Shown here one piece after another: positions 53,768 through 64,000 of a DNA stretch of 64,000 nt. Numbering within the stretch: the first letter of the stretch is position 1; the number at the start of each line of letters is the position of its first letter. The translations under genes were made by a program, and so were the position numbers. The DNA comes from Immersiella caudata (taxonomy: Eukaryota > Ascomycota > Sordariomycetes > Sordariales > Lasiosphaeriaceae), in contig JAULSU010000005.1 of NCBI GenBank assembly GCA_030512335.1, positions 4,049,501 to 4,113,500 on the forward strand, in the 5' to 3' direction. The notes beneath the pieces were generated by a model, which made no database searches, had not been told where the DNA came from, and worked only from the letters and a program-made list of their open reading frames with translations.

Positions 53768-54468
53768 CTATCCAGACCCTCTTAGCCGTCTCCTCTTCCG
53801 GTCTCTGCCCATATCCAAGTCATATATATCATCCGGGCCATCCCCATGCAACCGAGAGTGGGTCTCGAAAACAACGTCATACAGCTCTCTCATTCTCATG
53901 CCTCCCGCGTATTCGACCATACTGCAATGAAAAAGCTCCGTATTCCATCGAAAGCGAGGGATACGAAGGAGTTCGATCCAGCGCTTCTTTTGTAGAAGAG
54001 CTATTCGTAAAGGAGGAAGCTGAGAAACGAGCATCCGGCGCCAGGTTGCTGAAGCGTAGCTCAGGGTATCTTGTCGTCTTTTATCGGTCGTGCCACTCAC
54101 GGGAGCATGTCCGAAATGGGTAATATCGGATAAGTCCCTGGCGGGAAGGAATCCATATCTCGGAGGGGGAGGGGGGGAAGGTGACTAGGTAAGACTTCGG
54201 CAACGGTATCACAAGGGCCTTCTAGTAGTATTTCCGGGACGGGAAAGGAGCAAGGGAAGGCGTCAGCCAGGAGAGGATTCTGAATGTAGTCTGGGCGGAT
54301 GGCGTCGGAGTCGGACAGCGAGGGCGTGTCAGCGGTGGGGAGGAAGAAGTGGCGTTGGAGAGGCGTAGAGGAGACGATGGTGCTGTCCAAGGTTTTGCAA
54401 ACACACTGGGCGGAGATGAGGACGGTGCGGATGTCGACTTGAAGAAGGATGCATTCGAGGAGCTTCAT
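53768..54468 (-). CDS. Small F-box-like protein, two exons
   Basis: The N-terminus MKLLECILLQVDIRTVLISA is followed by QCVCKTLDSTIVSSTPLQRH and an acidic/Pro-rich segment with NPLLADAFP. This is the layout of a widespread family of short fungal F-box proteins. The second exon gives YASATWRRMLVSQLPPLRIA, the family's TWRRMLV block, then MRMRELYDVVFETH. A 41-nt intron (54060-54100, GTGAGT donor, CTGAG acceptor) keeps the frame and gives 219 residues; the more usual-looking acceptor CTTCAG 13 nt downstream would break it. The F-box lacks the usual first dozen residues (xLLPxEL), so the start may be one exon further upstream. Confidence 0.6.
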
Positions 54469-54925
54469 AAGTCCCCAAGACCTTCCGGCGGGGTGGGATG
54501 TCGTGTTGGGCTTCCTGGGTTGGGACGAGTGCTGTCTCCTCGGCAGAGCGGGTGTATGTTGCCATCTTTCGTGTATGGCCTACGAACGATCAGCTCTCGT
54601 GGGCAAGGAGAAGACAACAGTCTTTGTATCTATCTGTTTGCTCAAAGCAACTGGAGTCACCACATACTCAGTGGGATGATAGCACTAGTTTTCCGGTATC
54701 GCTAAGTCCATCTTAGTGAGTCAGGCCGCTCAGGAGATGCAACGCTCCAAGACCCGGGGGCAATTTGCTTCACACTAGTTGTTCAAAAGCCACGTGGAGG
54801 GAACCCAGAGTAATCCAGGGCATGTATTGATGAAACTATCGGTAACGGTATAGTTTGAGTCTCCAACGACACGCTGATGCTATATCCAAAGGGGTATCCA
54901 GTGAGATGTTTCCATAGTGTTCGTA
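54469..54925. other. Intergenic stretch
   Basis: Promoter side of the F-box gene and 3' flank of the methyltransferase gene. Nothing else seen. Confidence 0.45.
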
Positions 54926-56474
54926 TCAAGCATCCTTCGGCGCCCTAGCGTGAAGCGGTTTTCGACCGTAAACAACATGTCTGGCAAAGGTTAGCAACGA
55001 TCATCTCCCGCCCCTGGATGTACTCACATTGGCCAATACGCATGCACCCTGGGATCCCGCAACACTGCCCTTGCGCGCGCCGCAAGCACGATAGCCTCCT
55101 CCCGAGTCCATCCCAAAGATCTTGTCATCGGCGCCAAGATGGCCGGCTCCATAACTTGGTCCATATCGTAGAGGACCCACTGGCCAAGCCTCTTGTAGTG
55201 CGGGCTGCGGGCCCAACCGTTGGTGGGCCACTTGTAGACCTCTTCGACGACATCCTCGAAGCCGGCTGCTTCCATCAGCTCTTTCCACTTCTGCGCAGCT
55301 GTCAGTGGCCGTCCGAAGGCCTCCATGGCTTGCATCAGCCACAAGCACCATGTCCAGAGGTCCGAGTCGGTTGTCAGGGTGCCGTCATCGCAGCCGAAGG
55401 GGACGGCCATGTCCTGTGCTTCGAAGTAGCCACCTGGCTCGAGTTGACTGACCGTGTAAGTACCCAAGCGTTGCCCTGAAGGGTGAGACCTACTCAAAGG
55501 CTTTCTTGATGATGGCGCCGTTGTCCGCGAAGCTGCCCGTCATGAAGCGGCTGAAGATGAAGTCGAAGGGTTTCGACCACGTCCAGTCTTTCTCGAGGTC
55601 GTCGATCTAACCCGTCAGTCTCAGCACCCAAAGTATGGGCCCTGAACATCATACCTCGAACACACAGTTTGGTGGGACACTGTCAAAGTCAGTAATGTGG
55701 ACCCAAGTTGTAAGTTGTGGAGCGACGTTACATACAACTCGGGCTGGACAGGAGAGAGGTCGACTCCGACAACCTATCGCCGTCAGACCATGTTTTTAAA
55801 TATGTCCAAGCTTCCCTTCGTACCTCAGCTTCCGGGTGTTCGTCCGCTGCAGACCTGTCAGCGAACCCTGTGATCTCCTGTGATCTCGGACTAGTGTACG
55901 CACCATACTCGATCGCCCAGATTCCTGTTCCCGTGCCGAGATCGAGAACTCGTTTTGCGCCCTTCTTCTTGGGACAGAGACATATTTGGTCGTCAAAGGT
56001 CAATCGAAATATCTGATGTTGCAAATCCAAGCGGTTGATCTCATCCTGGGAGGGTCAGTCGGGGTGTTCGAAGCGATGGATCGGCGTTTGTACCTCATCG
56101 TTTGGGAGAAAGTATTCTGCGAGGCGGGTTAGCCAGCCCTGACAGCAAAAGAAGACAATATGACATACTCCCGGCGCTCATCGAGTGATATGTGCGACCG
56201 TTTTCTTCGTGGAAGGCGAGAATACTGGATCGGATGGATGTGAGACTGTCTCTCGTGGACTGTGCTACATTAGCACCCTGTCAGGGGTTCTTTGGGCATC
56301 GCGCGCACCTCCTCGCCAATGGAAGAGTCGGCATCGTCGTTGTCGTCAGCGACCTAGATGGGTCAGCATTCGCTGCATGTTTGGGGATGCACGACTGACT
56401 AGTTCGCTGTCACGCTGCTCGCGGTCCTCTCCCCGACTGGGCGGCGAGGTCGGCGCGACTGGCGAGCTTGGCAT
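54926..56474 (-). CDS. LaeA/UMTA-like SAM-dependent methyltransferase, multi-exon
   Basis: Seven-beta-strand methyltransferase related to LaeA/Lae1 and to UMTA-type tailoring enzymes. The exon starts 56474-56400 (MPSSPVAPTSPPSRGEDREQ), 56353-56309 (VADDNDDADSSIGEE) and 56259-56169 (STRDSLTSIRSSILAF, GRTYHSMSAG) join in phase. A short exon KYFLPNDE and DEINRLDLQHQIFRLTF follow, then motif I VLDLGTGTGIWAIEY and DEHPEAEV. Next are the IDDLEKDWTW-type segment near 55600 (read through the minus strand), QLEPGGYFEAQDMAVPFGCD, KELMEAAGFEDVVEEVYKWP and VLAARARAVLRDPRVHAYW. The last intron, 54981-55027, leads to HVVYGRKPLHARAPKDA and the stop at 54926. At least seven exons; all checked joins close. 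It is divergent from the P450 gene, which suggests joint use in one pathway. Confidence 0.85.
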
Positions 56475-57009
56475 TGCGGACGTGCGGTCGGACACCTGCG
56501 GCTCCGGTCCGAAGGTTCGGGTGTGACGTAGGTTTGCGGCGCAGCGTTGGATGGCGTCTGGCTGATGTCGAAGGAAGAACGTCTGACGAAATGCTGCGAC
56601 GATCGAGTTTTATCAACTTTCGTTCGTGGGGGTCTGCGTCGGAGCCCCGCGAGTCGCGGATTGCCACCACTCTAGTCTTGGCAGACAGCGTGCCATTGAT
56701 GTCTGCTTCAACGCCAGAACGGAAGTGGTGGCAGCCCACTTTCCGGGCCCCTGTCGAAGCCGCGGAAGCCAGTCCGGACCCGCCTAGAGAAATTCTCACC
56801 AACCGCTGTTGTTCAGACGCCTGTCCCAATGCGAAGCGGTGCAGTAGCGTCGTCCCAATCCGGGCACGAGTCCAGCCCCGCACATTTCTGGGGGTGCTCT
56901 TGCCATGCCTGCCATCCCACGGTTCCAATCCCACCACCTGTCCCGACTCTGTGGCACACAGTGGGCCGTCTTCATTCTTCATGCCACAATTCCGCTCGCA
57001 CCGTTTGCG
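56475..57009. promoter_or_regulatory. Shared promoter region of the methyltransferase and P450 genes
   Basis: 535 bp between two divergent starts, GC-rich. A binding site for a pathway regulator would be expected here if the genes form a cluster; none is recognisable by eye. Confidence 0.45.
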
Positions 57010-58597
57010 ATGCAACTGTTGACGTCCACGGCCAGCCTCATCGGGCTCGGCCTCGTCATATTCTACGTGATCGTGCAGCGCATCAGAGACTATTCCCGAA
57101 CAAAGCACATTCCCGGGCCATTTTGGGCGGGATGGACCGACCTATGGATGATTCGCGGCCAGCTCGGTGGCCGCATGTGCTTTCTTCTTGCTGAGACAAA
57201 CGAGAAATACGGTAAGCTCGCACCACTCACAGCGGCGAACTGGTCTAATGCGAAACAGGCCCCATTGCAAAGATTGCGCCCAGATGGGTTGTTTGCGGCG
57301 ACGGCGCCGAGCTGCGACGGATTTGGGGCGTTCGCTCTGCGTGGCAGCGCTCCCCGTGGTACAAGGGGTTGCGGTTCGACCGGAACCTCGACAACGCCTT
57401 CTCCACACTGGATGACAACGCCCACGAGGCGCTACGGGCCAAGCTCATGCCAGGCTATGGCGGCAAGGATGTTGAGAACCTCCACGAGCAGATCGACAAG
57501 CAGGTCGCCGGGTTGGTGAACCTGCTCGAGACCAAGTACTTGTCCACAAAGACCAAATCGAAGCCGGTTGATCTCGCGCGCAAAGTGCAGTACTTCACCT
57601 TGGACGTCATCTCGGCGCTGGCGTTTGGCACCGAGCTTGGATACCTTGCTGCCGACAAGGACCTGCACGACTACATCCACACCACCGAGAGCACCCTTCC
57701 CATCATGCTTGCGACTGCTTTCATGCCCACACTCCTGGCTACCATCCAGTCGCCGCGCCTCAAGTGGTTGATCCCCGATGTCCGCAACATGGCCGGCATT
57801 GGCAGCGTGCTTGGCGTCGCCCACGATGCCGTTGCGAAGAGGTTCGGAGACAAAGCCCTTGTCAAGAAGGACATGCTCGGTTCCTTTGTCGCCCACGGCC
57901 TGACCAAGCAAGAAGCGGAAGCCGAGACGGTGGTGCAAATCATCGCAGGATCCGACACCAGCGCAACTGCCATCCGATCAACGCTGCTATTCATCATGAC
58001 GAACCCGCTCGTTTACAACCGACTTCAAGCCGAGATTGACGCGGGCATCAAGGAAGGACGCATCTCATCTCCCATTACCGACACCGAAGCCCGGAACCTT
58101 CCGTATCTGCAAGCCGTGATCCGCGAAGGTTTGCGCCTCTGGCCGCCGGCGACTGCAGTGCTGCCTAAGATTTCCACCACTGACCAAGTGGTATGCGGGG
58201 TCCACATCCCGGCCGGAACCCACGTTGCATGGGCGCCGTTCAGCTTCCTTAGGAACAAGGACACGTTTGGAGAAGATGCCGACATGTTCAAGCCTGAGCG
58301 TTGGCTGGACGTTGACCCGGCAAAGTACCGCGCGATGGACCAGACTGTCATGATGGAGTTTGCCTCGGGCAGCAGGTGGGAGTGTCTCGGCAAGACGGTG
58401 GCGCAGATTGAACTGAACAAGACTTATGTTGAGGTAAGCCCCTTTTCTCAGTGCAAGAGGGATGTTGCTGACGAGTGTAGTTGCTACGCCGATTTGACTT
58501 TCAGCTGGTGGATCCGACGAATCCGTGGAAGTCATACAATGCGGCGGTCTTTATTCAGAGTGATATGAATGTTATTATTACGAAGAGGGAGATCTGA
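57010..58597 (+). CDS. Cytochrome P450 monooxygenase (pisatin demethylase-like type)
   Basis: Membrane-anchored haem monooxygenase. Exons 57010-57211, 57259-58433 and 58481-58597, with two 47-nt introns (GTAAGC donors), encode 497 residues. The N-terminal anchor is STASLIGLGLVIFYVIV (about 5-23), followed by the Pro-rich hinge HIPGPFWAG. The I-helix oxygen-binding motif is AGSDTSAT (about 298-305), the K-helix ExxR is REGLRLWPPA, PERW follows, and the haem-binding loop FASGSRWECLGKTVA carries the proximal Cys at about 443. The C-terminus RRFDFQLVDPTNPWKSYNAA fits fungal P450s of the pisatin demethylase-like group. The ATG at 57010 is chosen because it sits right before the anchor; the in-frame ATG at 56905 is an alternative. 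The substrate is unknown. It appears intact. Confidence 0.93.
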
Positions 58598-58713
58598 TAC
58601 CAAATGTCGACAGGATAATTACTGAATGAGACACGAAAGCGTCTGGCAACGTTGTTGCACAGGCCTCTGGTCGACATGCTCTGTCCAGTCGGCTTCCATG
58701 TTCAAACAGCCCT

Positions 58714-59484
58714 TCAACTTCCGCTTGGGCACTCTTGCGGGTTCGCCGGCTCCCATGCCATCATGACATGTAAATAGCCCGGCGTCCCTGACATCTGATT
58801 TGCCCCGTATGCAAACTCCCACACCGGCATCGTGTCTTTTTCATTCTCCGGCACCCTCTTCGTCTCAAACATACCCCGATATTCCCCGTGCACACAAACG
58901 TATAGTAAAACCCGTTCTGCTCTCTGTCAGCTTCCCTGTTCCTCCTTCCCACCCTCATCACCAAAGCAGCGACACAGAGGGACAACGAACATCACTGCAA
59001 AGCAAGTATCTGACTGAGTACTCACGATAGTATACCAAGGCCCCCCGTCCTCAATCCACTTCCCCCGATTACAAACCAACGCATACATCCCCTTCCCATA
59101 GTAACTGTCTGTGTGCTCTTCCGCGCTCTTATCCCAAAACGTACACAGTCCCTCACTAGTAGATAGTGTCTCGGGGAATGTCTCGCCTTTGGTGAAAACG
59201 GCGCAGTCGGAGAGAGCAGAAGAGCTGTGGGCGTTAAGGCAACCTAGACGGTCGGTGGTGGGGGAGATGGTGTCCATGCGGTTGATGGATGTTAGGTTGA
59301 GGATTGAGATGGTTCCGGAGCTGTGGAAGAGGGAGATGTCGTCGGGGGTGGGAGGGGATTGGGCGAGAGAGAGTGGGACAGAGAGGAGGAGGGGAGGAAA
59401 TATAGGAGTGATAGGGGAGACATGGTGGCGGGTTGGTGGAGGGGTTTGCGTCTTGGGTTGAGTTGATGGTGATGGAGGGACCAC
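58714..59484 (-). CDS. Probable secreted protein, two exons
   Basis: No known function. Exons 59484-59026 and 58923-58714 join in phase over a 102-nt intron (GTGAGT donor, GCTGACAG acceptor) to 222 residues. After a Pro/Ser-rich start a hydrophobic stretch IFPPLLLSVPLSLA ends at a plausible signal-peptidase site (SLAQSPP). The mature part has a regular Cys pattern: DRLGCLNAHSSSALSDCAVF, LCTFWDKSAEEHTDSYYGKG, YALVCNRGKWIEDGGPWYTI, then in exon 2 LYVCVHGEYRGMFETKRVPE and VWEFAYGANQMSGTPGYLHV, ending near NPQECPSGS. The 25 residues before the hydrophobic stretch are atypical for a signal peptide, so the real start may be a small upstream exon. Confidence 0.6.
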
Positions 59485-60120
59485 CCATTGAAGACACCGA
59501 ATAACCCATCATCAATAAGAAGTCCGGAGTCTACAGAGACCCGGCGTTGTTTCCGGCCCTTCGGAAGGTGATGACATGTGACCTGTATTTTGATTGCGAC
59601 GACATTGTAGTAGCGCCGAAGGACAGATCCTGTCGCAGAGGATCTGGAAGGGTAGGTACTCTGTTGGTTGCTGCGCCTCACGAGCCCTCGAAACTCATCT
59701 ACGTACATTGGATCCTCTGGTGTCCGACCATTACGAACGTGTTAGTGCTTCTGTTAAGCTAGACCGATGGCCCCTTTGCACTCTCATGACGACGATATGT
59801 TCCTATTGCAATTGGAAGAGGAACAATACCACGTACAGCGTCCTTCCAGAGGGAGGAATCCACACCGTGCTGGAGAGCTGGAAGTCGGGTTTGTGCTGAA
59901 AAATCCGGAAAATTAAGGTGCCACGCCAACCGAGGGTTCCTTGACATACCGCGGCCGCTTTGATCCAACATCCAAGTTCATCCCCCCGCAAAGGAGACGC
60001 ACAGCTCACAAGGGTGGGATGATGACGTCCTATGCGAGCTTCATGAGCACCCGTTATCCAAGATCAGTATACAAAATTTGAAGCCCCTATCCAGCGCACC
60101 ACCTTTGCTACCCAGTTGAT
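59485..60120. other. Intergenic stretch
   Basis: Promoter side of the secreted-protein gene. No gene seen; open frames of 60-100 codons lack features. Confidence 0.45.
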
Positions 60121-62059
60121 TCACCCGCCTTCGCGGATCGGCGGCTTCAAGGACCGCAAATGCGACCCCTGACCGCGACCATCCCTGGTTCCGTCAAGTA
60201 CCCCTATCAGCCGTTCGAGCTCGCACACAACCGTCTCGTAAATGGCTGTTTGCAGCTGAAGCTCAGAGTCGTTCAAATCGTCCCCGGCGCCAAAGTCACA
60301 CCAAACACACTTCGCTGTCAAGGAAGCGTATTTTGCACCCAAGACGGATGGCAAGCTTGCCAATTTTCGTACGCGGACAATGTCATTGACGTCGAAGTAC
60401 TGCCACGTTCCGATTTGGATAAGAGCTGCTCCAAGGCTGAACAGCGTAGGGTTCCGGATTCCAGATTGGATTCGGGCTTCATCATCTTCTGGCGGTGTGG
60501 GGATATCTGATAGCACGTTGTGCATCGCAAGCTTCTCAGTTCTGGACACAAGGTCGGTGTTGATGTGAAGGGTCTTGAGCGACGCAGATAGATCGGAGTC
60601 GATTTCGAAGTAGGAGACATCGGAAAGATTCCAGTTTGGACGCCACCATGGCGTGGAGTGGTACTGCAGGACGGACCGAGCGAGACGAAGGGCGAGTTGG
60701 AGACGGTCGGGGACCGATACCTCCAACTTCTTGGACGGGTGAATCATTGTGGCAAGACTGGAGACCGGCGCTGGCTGTGTCTGGATGGCAACAGCGTCCC
60801 GATCTTGCGCTTCCAGGAGATGATGGGCTAGGCGGTCGTTTGCCAGATAGCCAATGCAGGCCCCTGGTTGGTGCTGGGTCGTCGTCCTGTGGTTGAAAAT
60901 GTGCTCACAGACATCCTTTCGGTCCCTCAGGTCAATACCAGGTATTAATCTTTGCTCTACCGTCGAGCAGGTCTCCTTCGCACGGGACTCGCGTCTCGAT
61001 GCCTGCTGGGGGCTGTCCGCGAATCGCACCCTGCGGCCCTTGGAGGGTCGGTCGACTGCCTCTTCGGTGCCTTGAAGCTGCTGAGTCGGAGATGGGAATG
61101 GAGTTGGAAGGCCAGTCTCGGTGCTTTCGAGATTTTCGGATTGTATTCTTAACGAAAGCGAGCTGCTGGGCCGAGAATTAGCATATGTGAGCAGTTTTCG
61201 GCGTGGAGGCATGAAGTCACGAACTGGTGTTTCATGGCCCCTTTCAGGGTCTCGTGATCTAGGACGACTGTCATGTTGACCGAAGAGTGGGAAACGAAAA
61301 CGATTGCGTCCAGAAATAGTCTGGCCGTGTGCTTAGAATGCGAAGCCGACTTCAGACACGTCCAGCTGTCGTTAAGCAACCGAAGAAACGAGGAGGCGTG
61401 TTGGGCAACGAGAAGGAATTGACCGAGAAACGCTTGCTGGGTCGCAGTGATGCCGCGCGAAGTGTCAGTTTGAGAGATCACTGCTCCTTCGCGGTCGTTC
61501 GCAACAACCCAAACTCGGAAATGGACCGTTGCAAGTCCTCAATTGCATTGTCCAGACAATCTTTCATCTGTCCTATGCGCAAAGCCATGCGGGCTCTGTG
61601 GGCCTTGGCGGCAAGCTGGCTCGGTGAGTCGGGCTATAGGCTTTGGTGGATGAGGACACTTACTTTACCACAACCAGAATATTCCACCTCCAGTTCCCTC
61701 AGCGGCTGATCAAAGTTTCGGATCTGACTGCCGATATCCTCGCCCAGTTCCCGAACCGCATCATACCTTTCCCCTAAATGAAGCTGTAGTGCGTGTTCCA
61801 AGGCTGTCGAAGTCCAGTGTTCATGGTCGAAGTTGTGAATCATGTCAGCCGCCAGTCTTGTCTCTACCCCGGATTCGCGAAGGAGGAGTTCACAATCGCC
61901 GAGAAATATGGTGCGCTGAGTTTCAAGCCTCGTGCGGTAGCGCTTGACATCAACGCCTGCACTACGAAGCAGCTTGATCTTCTCCTTGAGCTTGCTGGCC
62001 CCCTTGAGGGCCGCTACGCAGAGGGGCGCGACGCCCAGCGCGATCGAGACTGGGTCCAT
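60121..62059 (-). CDS. DUF7580-type fungal protein, multi-exon
   Basis: A fungal-specific family, often found among STAND/HET-rich loci, function unknown. The start MDPVSIALGVAPLCVAALKG at 62059 is followed by a helical N-terminal part (KEKIKLLRSAGVDVKRYRTR, LETQRTIFLGDCELLLRESG). Middle exons contain ARMALRIGQMKDCLDNAIED and FLRLLNDSWTCLKSASHSKH. A large last exon (to 60121) includes a disordered basic segment (RRVRFADSPQQASRRESRAK) and the conserved C-terminal domain RLQLALRLARSVLQYHSTPW, SLGAALIQIGTWQYFDVND, YASLTAKCVWCDFGAGDDLN and AIYETVVCELERLIGVL. The frame changes at about 61660, 61480 and 61200 require introns whose exact ends I did not resolve, so a lesion cannot be excluded. It is head to head with the zinc-finger-like gene. 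Confidence 0.7.
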
Positions 62060-62330
62060 TGCGACTTGGCATCCCTGGCTTTCTGTAAGCTTTGTCGCAG
62101 AATCGGGAATACCTACCGGGAAGAATGGAATGGAAGGGCATAGGAGCGGATTGGGAAGTCGCGAGTCGATGGTGAAGCGGAGTCAATGGGGCAGTTGGTT
62201 CCTCAGGCACCCATGCCGTTGGATGCCTCAGAGCCTCGCTGTGGTCGCCAGTTCAAAGGAGGTCGTGTTCAGAGCCTGACCCCTCATTCATCCTGCGGTT
62301 GAATGCCGCGTTTGTCGACGACATCAGAAT
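62060..62330. promoter_or_regulatory. Short divergent promoter region
   Basis: 271 bp between the starts of the DUF7580-type gene and the zinc-finger-like gene. No recognisable site. Confidence 0.45.
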
Positions 62331-64000
62331 TTGTCCATCAAAACGCTACCACACATGGATCGCAGCATTGAGCAATGGCAACGCTCAGTCTCGGATGAGC
62401 TGGGAACCTCCAAGACGGGCCTAGAGGGCGGACCTGTGTACCAGCTCGGCGCTGCCGCTGCGGAGCTCTTCGCAGCTATTCTCAACCCTACTGCTGATCA
62501 AACACGGAAGTCGGTAGTACGAGCCCTTGAGAACGAGTATGCGTATTTTCGGCTCTGGGACGACAGTTATGGCCTCACCACCGGTGAACTTGATCGGATC
62601 CTTGCTGAATCTCGGAGAGAGAGGCTGCTCACATGCGGACTTCTGAAGGGCTTGTGCAGGACATTGACGAAGAGTAAGTGGCATACCAATCAATATATAC
62701 TTACGTTATCCACTATGCGCCAACGTGGTCGGTTAACTCGTGAGGTAGTTGCTTCAATCCATTCCTCTCCCAAGGTTGATACCGATGCTGAAACCCAAGC
62801 CAGGGAGGCAATTGAAGTCGCTGCCGCTGACATCGATGGTGGCACCGGATCCTCGGATTCCGATTCCGAGAGCGATTCCTCGGACGGCCTTTCTCGACCG
62901 GTTGAGTATTTGCTCGATCTCTTAGAAACAGATATCCAGTGTCTGGTAGATCTGGGACCAAGGTACAAAGAGCCAGTTCAGGACTCGATACACAAGGAAA
63001 TATCCGCACCACTGACGGAAACCACGAATCGGAGCCCAGAAAGTTACATGACGGATCGTATTCTCGAAAAGTACCCAAATATCGATTCCGATTTAGCTTC
63101 CACGCTAGGCAAGTCAAGATGGGATAGACGCCAGACACTCTACCAGATGACGATGGAAGCTGGTGACATTGCTGGTGGGCAACAACCCATCGAAGAGGCG
63201 ACCGCAAAGTATATGGCAACTGTGGCACCTAGCAACCGCGACTCGGGACTCGGTACATCCATCGCAACGCGGTATGCAGAGACACTTCTGTCGTCTCATG
63301 CTGCAAGAGGAAGCTGGGTCAAATTCCCTGAGGTCCACCCGGAAGGCCTCCTTGGTAAGCCATTCGGCTGTGGCATATGCGGCGCAACAGTGGTTCTGCC
63401 CCCCCCGCCGAAAGCAGAAACTATCTGGAAGTGAGTGTGCTGTGTCTCACTTCAAACTGGAGATGGGCGGATGATACTGATCGACATCTAGGAAGCATGT
63501 CATCTCTGATTTACAGCCTTACACTTGCATTGTCTCCACATGCGAACCTAGCAGGACCCCGATGGCAGACATCCGAGCGTTCTCGAATCATCTCAGCTCC
63601 GAGCACGGAATTTCTGACTCTTCCGGCGCCATGGCGTGCCCGATATGTCAAGAGTCTTTGGAAGGTGGAAAGATAAGACACATCGCGGATCACCTAGAAG
63701 ATATCTCCCTCTGCATTGTTCCTGCCGCCGTTAGCGAAGATGGCTTGGATAGCGAAGCTGAGGACGAGGTTGAGGACGACGCTGAGCATGAATCCCTGGA
63801 CTACAAACCATGCCCCCTTCCCCAGACTCCTTCACATGCCCCATCAGCAACTTCAGCCAAGGGAGCCGCCCATGAAGAGCCTGTTTGGCCCGAAGGGCAT
63901 GGACCTCAGACATACTCGACAGCCCATCAGGACCACGCTCCACCTTTGGGTTCTCTCGGCCCCGCGGCGGAGCGGACCACTATGTCCACCGAGAGCAAAG
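62331..64000 (+). CDS. Fungal zinc-finger-like protein, truncated at the window edge
   Basis: The start MSIKTLPHMDRSIEQWQRSV at 62331 precedes a helical part (LGAAAAELFAAILNPTADQT, VVRALENEYAYFRLWDDSYG) and a Ser/Asp-rich acidic segment near residue 185. A repeated fungal pattern follows: SRWDRRQTLYQM, SNRDSGLGTSIATRYAETLL, then FGCGICGATVVLPPPPKAET. The intron 63432-63492 (GTGAGT donor, TCTAG acceptor) joins IWK to KHVISDLQPYTCIVSTCEPS. This is the usual sequence after the first Cys pair, giving a C2H2-like finger with ADIRAFSNHLSSEHG, followed by a second Cys pair MACPICQESLEGGKIRHIAD. An acidic, Pro-rich tail runs to the last base of the window without a stop. A further intron near 62674 (GTAAGT) is possible but not needed. 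Family members often occur next to HET or STAND genes; the function is unknown. Confidence 0.72.

Noticed and set aside
1..64000. CRISPR arrays, riboswitches, bacterial-type operons
   Set aside because: None seen, and none expected in a filamentous fungal nuclear sequence.

Overview
The window comes from a filamentous ascomycete, most likely a Sordariomycete. This is inferred from short introns (mostly 41-60 nt, GTRNGT donors, CTAAC/CTGAC-like branch sites, YAG acceptors), from one-gene transcription units with no operons, and from the families present: HET domains, an SLIP-GC-like GTPase, a LaeA-like methyltransferase, a GH45 endoglucanase with CBM1, and many F-box and STAND-type fragments. 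No tRNA, rRNA, CRISPR array or intact transposon was found.

Left half (0.7-26 kb), accessory in character. In order: an intact SLIP-GC-like large GTPase (minus, 709-4498); a C2H2 zinc-finger protein (minus, 7062-7919); an orphan membrane protein (minus, 8139-9098); an intact HET-ankyrin protein (plus, 11192-14678); a broken F-box gene (minus, 15526-17136); a nucleoside-hydrolase-domain protein with an altered metal motif (minus, 18391-20043); a HET gene that has lost the middle of its domain (minus, about 21249-22430); and two adjacent broken paralogs of an uncharacterised Cys-motif fungal family (minus, 23394-24716 and 24983-26245). Most nonsense codons in the broken genes lie one C-to-T change (on one strand or the other) from a sense codon, several in CpA context, as expected for RIP-like decay. 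Intact and decayed self/non-self-type genes stand side by side.

Middle (27-35 kb). This part is metabolic and secretory: a 2-oxoglutarate/Fe(II) oxygenase (27088-28167), an AsaB/CmcJ-like hydroxylase-desaturase (28849-29715), an M20 amidohydrolase (30098-31764), a three-exon unknown (32197-33310) and a secreted GH45 endoglucanase with CBM1 (34176-35112).

Core block (37-48 kb). These are conserved housekeeping genes, most arranged head to head: rpb2 (37223-41109), pet117 (41639-41952) and vma10 (42363-43092; six exons including a 9-nt microexon), a CTNNBL1-like armadillo protein (43347-45246), a histidine phosphatase (45742-46550) and a TMEM205/DUF4149-like membrane protein (47121-47775).

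Right part (48-64 kb). Accessory genes return: a 2EXR/F-box-like protein, a 50-residue Cys-rich ORF with an in-frame stop before an acidic extension, an orphan STAND N-terminal domain protein, a small F-box protein, a divergent LaeA-like methyltransferase/cytochrome P450 pair, a two-exon probably secreted protein, a DUF7580-type protein, and a zinc-finger-like gene cut off by the right edge. Exon joins were worked out by hand from splice sites and reading frame; where they could not be closed this is stated.
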